A stretch of DNA of 64,000 bases, taken from Ochrobactrum teleogrylli (lineage in GTDB: Bacteria; Pseudomonadota; Alphaproteobacteria; Rhizobiales; Rhizobiaceae). Shown piece by piece: positions 58,227 to 64,000 of this stretch. The position numbers and the translations under genes were made by a program. Each line of letters opens with the position of its first letter. The stretch's first letter is position 1. Under the pieces are notes generated by a model that was not told the DNA's origin, did no database searches, and saw only the letters and a program-made list of their open reading frames with translations. The DNA lies in NCBI RefSeq assembly GCF_006376685.1, contig NZ_VEWL01000003.1, positions 124,001 to 188,000 on the forward strand, written 5' to 3'.

Positions 58227-58913
58227 ATGTCTGACGAAAAGAACAAAACCGAGAACCCCGATCTTGAGCAGCGCGACATCAACAATCCACGGGATCGTGA
58301 GGCGCTGAACCGGGCTGCCGCCGATTTCCTGAAAGCGCGCAAGGCGGAAGCCAGCGCCGAAGTTGCGGAAGACGAAGCGGACAATGCGGTCGATGAAACC
58401 GCAAACCGTATTCTCGCGCTCGAAGCCGATAACAAGGAACTCAAGGACCAGGTTCTGCGCGTTGCTGCCGAAATGGAAAATCTGCGCAAGCGCACCCAGC
58501 GCGACGTGCAGGATGCCCGCACCTATGCTGTGACCAATTTCGCCCGCGACATGCTGTCGGTTTCCGACAATCTGCGCCGCGCCATCGACACCATTCCAGC
58601 CGAAATGCTGGAAGCCGATGCCAGCCTGAAGTCGCTGGCCGAAGGCGTGGAAATGACCGAACGCGCCATGCTGCAGGCGCTGGAACGCCACGGCGTTACC
58701 AAGCTTGAGCCGGAAGGCCAGAAATTCGACCCGAATTTCCATCAGGCCATGTTCGAAGTACCGAACCCGGATCTGCCGAACAATACCGTCGTGCAGGTTG
58801 TGCAGGCTGGTTACGCCATTGGCGACCGCGTGCTGCGCCCGGCCATGGTCGGCGTATCCAAGGGTGGCCCCAAGGCTGCTGCCGAAAATGGCAGCGCGGA
58901 AGCCAACAGCTGA
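58227..58913 (+). CDS. grpE: Nucleotide exchange factor GrpE
   Basis: Releases ADP from DnaK. The 228-residue protein has an acidic, charged N-terminus, a long coiled coil (about 60-120, with [22 protein letters not shown]) and the C-terminal beta domain with [22 protein letters not shown] and [21 protein letters not shown]-rich AGACGGAAGAAG ahead of the ATG serves as ribosome site. Confidence 0.94.
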   Translation: MSDEKNKTENPDLEQRDINNPRDREALNRAAADFLKARKAEASAEVAEDEADNAVDETANRILALEADNKELKDQVLRVAAEMENLRKRTQRDVQDARTYAVTNFARDMLSVSDNLRRAIDTIPAEMLEADASLKSLAEGVEMTERAMLQALERHGVTKLEPEGQKFDPNFHQAMFEVPNPDLPNNTVVQVVQAGYAIGDRVLRPAMVGVSKGGPKAAAENGSAEANS

Positions 58914-58942
58914 TAAAGCCTATCTACTGAGTTAGACGATCA

Positions 58943-58968
58943 GAGCGGCGGTTTATCCGCCGCTTTTT
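58943..58968 (+). terminator. Terminator downstream of grpE
   Basis: An 8-bp stem AGCGGCGG with CCGCCGCT followed by TTTTT, 30 bases after the stop codon. Confidence 0.9.
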
Positions 58969-59059
58969 GTATCTGCTGACCTGCACTCATACACACATAT
59001 TGCCAAGGCGCGCAGAGCAATAGAAAATCGCTTCATGTATCTTGCTGGGGGGAGCCCGC

Positions 59060-59716
59060 GTGACCGTCGTGCAGTTTCTGAACTTTGCGGGTGTTTTCGT
59101 CTTCGCGGCAACAGGCGCGCTTGCAGCCTCGCGGCGGCAGCTCGATATTGTGGGCTTCATCTTTCTTGCCAATATCACCGGCATCGGCGGCGGAACGCTG
59201 CGCGATCTGATGCTGAGCACGCCGGTTTTCTGGGTTCAGGAACCGATCTATCTGCTGGCGGGCACACTGGCCGCCTTCGCGGTCTATTTCACCGCCCATA
59301 GGGTGGAATCACGCTATCGCGTGCTGCTCTGGCTCGATGCCATCGGCATGTCGGCCTATACGGTCATGGGTGCCGCCAAGGGGCTTGCGCTTGACGTCAG
59401 CGCGCCGGTTGCCATCGTCACGGGGATTTTCACCGCCACGCTGGGCGGTATCCTGCGCGATATGGTGGCCGGAGAGCCATCGGTGATCATGCGTCGGGAA
59501 ATCTATATCACGGCGGCACTGGCGGGAGCCTGCCTCTATGTCGGGCTGGCGCGCCTTGGTGTCGATCCGTTCTTCTCGGCGGTGGTCGCAGCGCTGACCA
59601 GTTTTACCGTGCGCGGCGGGGCGCTTTATTTCGGCTGGAACCTGCCGGTTTATAAAAGCCGTCCCGGCCGCACCGAAGAAGAACTCCAGCGCGACCGGAT
59701 CATTCGGTCCGAATAG
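59060..59716 (+). CDS. TRIC-like cation channel family protein (UPF0126)
   Basis: A 218-residue integral membrane protein with seven predicted helices in two related halves, each with a glycine-rich turn: ANITGIGGGTLRDLML (near 40) and GIFTATLGGILRDMVAGEPSVI (near 130). Bacterial members form trimeric cation (potassium-type) channels. The start GTG at 59060 follows GGGGGGAG; a TTG six codons upstream overlaps that ribosome site. Confidence 0.85.
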   Translation: MTVVQFLNFAGVFVFAATGALAASRRQLDIVGFIFLANITGIGGGTLRDLMLSTPVFWVQEPIYLLAGTLAAFAVYFTAHRVESRYRVLLWLDAIGMSAYTVMGAAKGLALDVSAPVAIVTGIFTATLGGILRDMVAGEPSVIMRREIYITAALAGACLYVGLARLGVDPFFSAVVAALTSFTVRGGALYFGWNLPVYKSRPGRTEEELQRDRIIRSE

Positions 59717-59743
59717 AGACCAGCACGACAGTTGCAAATTCGT

Positions 59744-59848
59744 CAGGCCGTGGCGAAACGAGTGATTTTCGAGCACCGGAGCGGAGCGTACTTTTGGGTA
59801 CGTGAGCACCGGCGCGCAGGAAATTGCTCGTTGCAGCCCGGCATGGCG
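59744..59848. repeat. Bru-RS-like 105-bp palindromic repeat, copy B
   Basis: Same layout as the copy at 32864: begins CAGGCCGTGGCG, carries GGAGCGTACTTTTGGGTACGTGAGCACCGG in the middle and ends GCATGGCG. It lies between two convergent genes, 18 bases from the stop of the PfkB kinase gene. Confidence 0.75.
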
Positions 59849-59866
59849 AAGAATGCAACTGTAGTG

Positions 59867-60862
59867 CTAGATCAGGCCAGCCTGACTTGCAGCAGCCTCA
59901 AGGCTGAGCAGCGGACGCGGGCCCATCTGCTGGATGATGAGACCGGCGGCAAGCGAGCCAAGCCGTGCGCAATCTTCCAGCGAGCGGTCCTTGGTATAGC
60001 CATAGAGGAAACCCGCCGCATAAAGATCGCCTGCACCGGTCGTATCGACCAGTTCGTCGATCTCGATGGCGGGAACTTCGAGCGTCTGATCAGGCGTCAC
60101 AATGACGGCGCCCTTTTCCGAGCGCGTGATGATCGACAGCTTGCAATCCATCCGCATCGAGGCAATCGCCGTTTCGAGCGACTTGGTCTGATAGAGCGAT
60201 TTGGCTTCGTCTTCATTGGCGAAAACGATATCGACCGTGCGCTGGCGCATCAGGTCGAGAAACTCTTCGCGATAGCGGTCCACGCAGAACGGATCGGAGA
60301 GCGTCATGGCCATTTCATGGCCCGCCTCATGCGCGATCTTTGACGCCATCACGATGGCTTCCTTGGCGCGCGGCGGGTCCCACAAATAGCCTTCAAAATA
60401 GGTGACTTTGGCATCGGCGACCTTGGAGGTCTCGACGTCTTCCGGTCCAAGCTCGACGCAAGCGCCGAGAAACGTGTTCATCGAGCGTTCGCCATCCGGC
60501 GTCACGAAAATCATCGAGCGGGCGGTCGGCGACCCCTTTTCCAGCGGACGCGTATCGAAGGCCACGCCCTGCGCGCGGATATCATGCGCGAAGACACGTC
60601 CGAGATGGTCAGTCGCTACCTTGCCGAAATAGGCGGAGCGTCCGCCCAGGCTGGCGACGCCTGCCGCCGTGTTGCCCGCGCTGCCGCCCGACATTTCAGT
60701 CGCCGGACCTGCAATGCGGCTATAGAGCAATTCTGCACGATCGGCATCGATCAGGTTCATTGCGCCTTTGACGATACCGTTAGTTTCGAGAAATGAGTCG
60801 TCCGTACGCGACAGAATATCGACAATGGCATTGCCGATGCAAAGAACGTCGAATGTGGCCAT
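59867..60862 (-). CDS. PfkB-family carbohydrate/nucleoside kinase (adenosine-kinase-like)
   Basis: A 331-residue ribokinase-fold enzyme: VLCIGNAIVDILS at the start, GGSAGNTAAGVASLGGRSAYFGKV (near 57) and the C-terminal anion hole DTTGAGDLYAAGFLYG (near 275) with the catalytic aspartate. In alphaproteobacteria this protein is annotated as adenosine kinase, which fits its sequence, but other sugar substrates cannot be excluded. MATFDV at 60862 is the family start; the open frame upstream lacks a better site. Confidence 0.85.
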   Translation of the reverse strand: MATFDVLCIGNAIVDILSRTDDSFLETNGIVKGAMNLIDADRAELLYSRIAGPATEMSGGSAGNTAAGVASLGGRSAYFGKVATDHLGRVFAHDIRAQGVAFDTRPLEKGSPTARSMIFVTPDGERSMNTFLGACVELGPEDVETSKVADAKVTYFEGYLWDPPRAKEAIVMASKIAHEAGHEMAMTLSDPFCVDRYREEFLDLMRQRTVDIVFANEDEAKSLYQTKSLETAIASMRMDCKLSIITRSEKGAVIVTPDQTLEVPAIEIDELVDTTGAGDLYAAGFLYGYTKDRSLEDCARLGSLAAGLIIQQMGPRPLLSLEAAASQAGLI

Positions 60863-61113
60863 GAGCGCGAGAAGCTCCCCTTTTTTCAGTTCTCCAGCCC
60901 GCCCTCGATATGGCAGGAGGAGGCTTTGGCGCCAGCTGCGTATCGTGGAATTGATACGCTTATGCAAATATGCGCGTGCGGGTTTAGCCTTTTGCCGCCC
61001 TTTTGGCTACCCCGCGCCAATCCCGGGATGTGGGTAGTCCGGCTTGCACAGCCCACGGCTCGTTCCTATTTTCAGTTCGTCCACAGCCAAAACAGGCGCA
61101 AAACGGAAAAAGA

Positions 61114-61833
61114 ATGATCATAGACGCTGCCTTGAAAGCCCTCTCCCGCCTGCTGACGCCGGAGTTTCGCTCGGTTTTCTGGAAAACGCTGGGTCTGACG
61201 CTTTTGCTGCTGGCCGGTCTCTGGGTCAGCATTCGTCAAATCTTTTTTACCTATGCCTGGCCGTGGATGGAGCAATTGCTGCCGGGCATGCCCGCATGGG
61301 CAGGCTGGCTCGGAATGGTCGCCGCTATCGCGGCGGGACTGGGGCTTGCGCTTGTGCTGGCGCTGATGATCGCGCCGGTGACCGCTCTTGTGGCCGGTCT
61401 GTTCCTCGACGATGTGGCGGAAGTGGTCGAGCGCACGGATTATCCGAACGATCCTGCGGGCAATGCCCTGCCGCTTGGACGTTCAATTGTGACGTCGCTG
61501 AAATTCCTCGGCGTGGTGATCCTTGGCAACCTGCTGGCGCTAGCCCTGCTTTTCGTACCGGGGATCAACCTGATCGCCTTTTTCGTCATCAACGCCTATC
61601 TGCTCGGACGCGAATTTTTCGAATTCGCCGCCATGCGCCATCGCACCGAAGCGGAAGCCAGGGCGCTACGCTCGCATTATGGCGTGACGGTCTTTCTGGC
61701 AGGCTTGCTGATCGCCGGTTTCATGGCCATTCCGCTGGTCAATCTTCTGACCCCGCTTTTTGCGGCAACCATGATGGTGCATCTGCACAAGGCCATATCG
61801 CAGCGCGAGGCCGCAAAGCCTGTCAGAACTTAA
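61114..61833 (+). CDS. EI24/CysZ-like membrane protein
   Basis: A 239-residue membrane protein with four to five helices (near 22-45, 60-90, 130-155, 190-215) and the EI24 signature PVTALVAGLFLDDVAEVVERTDYP (near 88) and INAYLLGREFFEFAAMRH (near 158). E. coli CysZ of this family moves sulfate; that would fit the sulfur genes in this window, but the gene is far from them and the role is only inferred. The ATG at 61114 has GGAAA upstream. It overlaps the convergent nth by four bases. Confidence 0.78.
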   Translation: MIIDAALKALSRLLTPEFRSVFWKTLGLTLLLLAGLWVSIRQIFFTYAWPWMEQLLPGMPAWAGWLGMVAAIAAGLGLALVLALMIAPVTALVAGLFLDDVAEVVERTDYPNDPAGNALPLGRSIVTSLKFLGVVILGNLLALALLFVPGINLIAFFVINAYLLGREFFEFAAMRHRTEAEARALRSHYGVTVFLAGLLIAGFMAIPLVNLLTPLFAATMMVHLHKAISQREAAKPVRT

Positions 61834-62585
61834 GCCTGAGGCGGAAGCGGAACCAGTGCGGCGGGCACGTCGCAGGTCTTTTCCGGCGACTTGCAGATAT
61901 CGGCGATGACGCAGTGTTCGCATTCGGGCCTGCGCGCCTTGCAGGTATAGCGCCCGTGCAGGATCAGCCAGTGATGGGCGTGCAACATATATTCCGCCGG
62001 TATCACCCGCACCAATATCGCCTCGACCGCTTCCGGCGTCTTGCCGGGCGCCAGACCGATCCGGTTGCCGATACGCAATATATGCGTGTCCACCGCCATG
62101 GTCGGCTGGCCGAACGACATGTTTAGCACAACATTGGCCGTCTTTCGCCCGACGCCCGGCAGTTTGACCAGCTCGTCACGGTCGCCTGGCACCTCGCCGC
62201 CATAGTCGCGGATCAGGGCTTCCGAAAGTAGAATGACATTCTTCGCCTTGTTGCGCCAAAGGCCAATGGTGCGAATGTGACTGCCGACCTTTTCCTCGCC
62301 CAGCGCCAGCATTTTCTGCGGGGTATCGGCAACCGCAAACAGGCCGCGCGTCGCCTTGTTGACGCCCGCATCCGTCGCCTGCGCCGACAGCACCACCGCG
62401 ACCAGCAGTGTGAAGGCGTTCACATGCTCCAGTTCGCCCTTCGGTTCCGGGCGCTGCACGGAGAAGCGGCGAAAGATTTCGTGAATCTCATCAGCCGTAT
62501 AGAGCGTACCAGCCACGCGGCGCGGACGCCGTGCTGGCGGGGCGGCGGAAACAGTCACGGGCGATTTGATTTTGGCCTTTTGCAT
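61830..62585 (-). CDS. nth: Endonuclease III (DNA glycosylase/AP lyase)
   Basis: Removes oxidised pyrimidines from DNA. The 251-residue protein has the helix-hairpin-helix LPGVGRKTANVVL with the catalytic lysine (near 151), the catalytic aspartate in AVDTHILRIGNRIGL, and the 4Fe-4S ligands CKARRPECEHCVIADIC near the end. The N-terminal 25 residues are a basic, proline- and alanine-rich extension. The ATG at 62585 is preferred over an in-frame start at 62621. Confidence 0.93.
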   Translation of the reverse strand: MQKAKIKSPVTVSAAPPARRPRRVAGTLYTADEIHEIFRRFSVQRPEPKGELEHVNAFTLLVAVVLSAQATDAGVNKATRGLFAVADTPQKMLALGEEKVGSHIRTIGLWRNKAKNVILLSEALIRDYGGEVPGDRDELVKLPGVGRKTANVVLNMSFGQPTMAVDTHILRIGNRIGLAPGKTPEAVEAILVRVIPAEYMLHAHHWLILHGRYTCKARRPECEHCVIADICKSPEKTCDVPAALVPLPPQA

Positions 62586-62663
62586 TCTGTCTCTATACTG
62601 AGGTCTGTTCCTGGAAGACAACCCGCAGCTTGACGCATGCGGCGTTCAAAGGCTCAGACACCC

Positions 62664-63161
62664 ATGCACCATCCAGACGGCGCGGAACCGGACAGGTTCG
62701 AGACCCCTATTTTTGAAGCCTTGTTGAAGCCCTATCGCTCGCTGGGGCGCACGGGCTTTACCGTTCTGATGGCAGCTCTCATCGCCTGCTGGATTGCTGT
62801 CGGCATTCTGTTCTGGTCCATCGGCGCTTGGCCGATCTTCGGCTTTTTCGGCCTCGACGTGCTGTTGATCTATCTGGCATTTCGCTGGAATTATCGCGCG
62901 GCCCAAGCCCGCGAAGAGATTTCCGTTTCGCGCGCAGCACTGCACATCCGCCAATACGCACCATCCGGCAAACTGACCGCACATCAGTTCAATCCGTTCT
63001 GGACACGCTTTCGCGTGGCGCGAAAGCCGGACATCGGCATCACGGATATGAGCGTTGAAAGCCGCGACAAGCATGTCGCCATCGGCAGCTTTCTGAACCC
63101 CGACGACCGTGAGGATTTCGCCACCGCTTTTCGCGCAGCGCTTGCCGAAGCAAGACGGTAG
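62664..63161 (+). CDS. DUF2244 membrane protein
   Basis: A 165-residue protein with two adjacent membrane helices (about 30-50 and 55-75), then a soluble C-terminal part (WNYRAAQAREEISVS, GSFLNPDDREDFATAFRAAL), which is the DUF2244 layout. Function unknown. The frame begins at an ATG at 62637, but neither start has a strong ribosome site; the one at 62664 is chosen because nine further upstream residues are not typical. It is divergent from nth. Confidence 0.75.
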   Translation: MHHPDGAEPDRFETPIFEALLKPYRSLGRTGFTVLMAALIACWIAVGILFWSIGAWPIFGFFGLDVLLIYLAFRWNYRAAQAREEISVSRAALHIRQYAPSGKLTAHQFNPFWTRFRVARKPDIGITDMSVESRDKHVAIGSFLNPDDREDFATAFRAALAEARR

Positions 63162-63174
63162 AACACATTTCTCG

Positions 63175-63370
63175 ATATGCTAAGTTTGACACTGCCCGCC
63201 CCGCAACAGTGGCGGGTATCGCCCTCCCCATCGTCGTTTTACGATAGAACGAAGGGGGATTCCGGCATTGGCCCTTGAAGTCGGGCTTTTCACAAGCCAT
63301 ATCAGTTAGCGAAGAGATACGCCGAACGGGTTCTCTTCATAACGGTCGCTTCTCATCAAGGACTGATGCA
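63175..63370 (+). promoter_or_regulatory. Candidate ROSE-type RNA thermometer ahead of hsp20
   Basis: The leader holds successive hairpins (CCCGCC/GGCGGG near 63197-63217; ATCGT/ACGAT near 63229-63244; CTTG/CAAG near 63274-63297) and ends with GGTCGCTTCTCATCAAGGAC just before the ATG, where TCGCT can face the AAGGA ribosome site. This is the arrangement of ROSE elements that mask small heat-shock mRNAs in rhizobia. A promoter motif TTGACA lies at 63187. Confidence 0.45.
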
Positions 63371-63793
63371 ATGACAAGAATGACTCCGTTTTCGAGCCCT
63401 CTCTTGCTCGGATTCGACACGATGGAAAAGACACTCGAACGGATTGCAAAATCCGGCGATGGCTACCCACCCTATAATATCGAACGCCTGCGCGGCGAAA
63501 CAGGCTCTGAGCGCTTGCGCATCACGCTTGCCGTGGCAGGTTTTGCCAGCGACGATCTCGACGTCATGACGGAAGACAACCAGCTTGTCATCCGCGGTCG
63601 ACAGACCGACGACACCGAGCGCGAATATCTGCACCGCGGCATCGCGGCGCGTCAGTTTCAGCGTGTGTTCGTGCTGGCCGATGGTATGCGGGTGCTGGGT
63701 TGCGAGTTGAAAAACGGTCTTCTCGCTGTCGATCTCGACCGACCGGAACCGGAACGGCTGATCAAGAAAATCAACATAGCTGTGAAAGACTGA
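63371..63793 (+). CDS. Small heat-shock protein (Hsp20/IbpA type)
   Basis: An ATP-independent holdase of 140 residues: N-terminal segment (PLLLGFDTMEKTLERIAKSGDGYPPYNIER), then the alpha-crystallin domain (LRITLAVAGFASDDLDVMTEDNQLVIRGRQ near 50-80, REYLHRGIAARQFQRVFVLADGM) and a short basic end. The ATG at 63371 follows AAGGA; the open frame from 63275 is the untranslated leader. The next gene is of the DUF1150 family, its usual partner in Hyphomicrobiales. Confidence 0.88.
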   Translation: MTRMTPFSSPLLLGFDTMEKTLERIAKSGDGYPPYNIERLRGETGSERLRITLAVAGFASDDLDVMTEDNQLVIRGRQTDDTEREYLHRGIAARQFQRVFVLADGMRVLGCELKNGLLAVDLDRPEPERLIKKINIAVKD

Positions 63794-63897
63794 AAAACGT
63801 TCAGGTTTCGTTCAGTCATTAAGGCTATGATAACTATCGTGAAGCTCTGGTGCGGCATAGCCGTGAATGGTGTGCCGCTCAAATGGAGGCTAAGACC

Positions 63898-64000
63898 ATG
63901 AACAGACAACAGGTTCTCACCGAAAATGAATTCGCTCATCTGGGCGAAGGTGAAATTGCCTACGTGCGCAAGATTCGCTCCGACGACCTTGCTCGCAGCT
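63898..64000 (+). CDS. DUF1150 family protein, 5' part (cut by window edge)
   Basis: ATG at 63898 follows GGAGG. The 34 visible codons (MNRQQVLTENEFAHLGEGEI, then AYVRKIRSDDL) match the start of DUF1150 proteins, which are small, of unknown function and commonly sit behind hsp20 genes. The end lies beyond position 64000. Confidence 0.75.
   Translation, partial: MNRQQVLTENEFAHLGEGEIAYVRKIRSDDLARS

Overview
The window looks like chromosomal DNA of a Brucella/Ochrobactrum-type alphaproteobacterium (Hyphomicrobiales). Grounds: GC-rich codon use, GTG/TTG starts, a BA14k-family protein, an orphan LuxR regulator of the BlxR/BabR type next to metH, a fused cysNC, and two 104-105 bp repeats whose length and layout fit the Bru-RS palindromes. 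There is no integrase, transposase, phage gene or CRISPR array. It reads as core chromosome with a few small repeats.

Layout. 1-697: 5' part of a sarcosine oxidase beta subunit gene. 992-4832: a four-gene osmoprotectant ABC importer of YehZYXW type. 4907-10602: a copper block with HmrR (MerR family), a PQQ glucose dehydrogenase and the copper ATPase CopA, whose promoter carries a clear MerR-type operator. 10654-12777: a PAS-GGDEF-EAL protein. 13111-19257: TPP riboswitch and thiamine operon thiD-thiO-thiS-thiG-thiE-thiY-tenA-thiX. 19371-26209: an aldehyde dehydrogenase, an ABC exporter with an elaborate leader, an LTA-synthase-like sulfatase and a LacI regulator. 26282-30696: DUF779 protein, alcohol dehydrogenase, acetaldehyde dehydrogenase and an AcoR-like regulator. 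30841-33744: a candidate small RNA, glpD and glpR. 33855-35736: an atypical NarL-type regulator, a Crp/Fnr regulator and tRNA-Pro. 35863-39572: cysQ, cysNC, cysD. 39984-44736: blxR and metH. 45001-46827: BA14k protein, small membrane protein, Ogt, Dabb protein. 46906-51697: cysG, DUF2849, cysI, cysH, DUF934. 51931-55624: yraN, rsmI, a secreted orphan, hemW, rdgB. 55627-58913: VOC protein, rph, hrcA, grpE. 59060-63793: TRIC-like channel, PfkB kinase, EI24/CysZ-like protein, nth, DUF2244, Hsp20. The right edge cuts a DUF1150 gene.

How the genes work together. The two cys clusters plus metH make most of a route from sulfate to methionine: CysD/CysN make APS, CysH (4Fe-4S type) reduces it, CysI with siroheme from CysG makes sulfide, CysQ removes PAP, and MetH uses homocysteine. 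The thiamine operon is under TPP control. HmrR and CopA form a copper-efflux circuit although they are 5.5 kb apart. The adhA/aldB/AcoR-like block looks like alcohol and acetaldehyde oxidation.

The most unusual signals are non-coding: a probable unannotated small RNA after glpD (30841-31067), a leader with a small ORF and hairpins before the ABC exporter (21041-21240), and candidate operators before copA, metH, aldB, glpD and the sulfatase gene. All regulatory assignments rest on motif inspection only; no searches or folding calculations were run.
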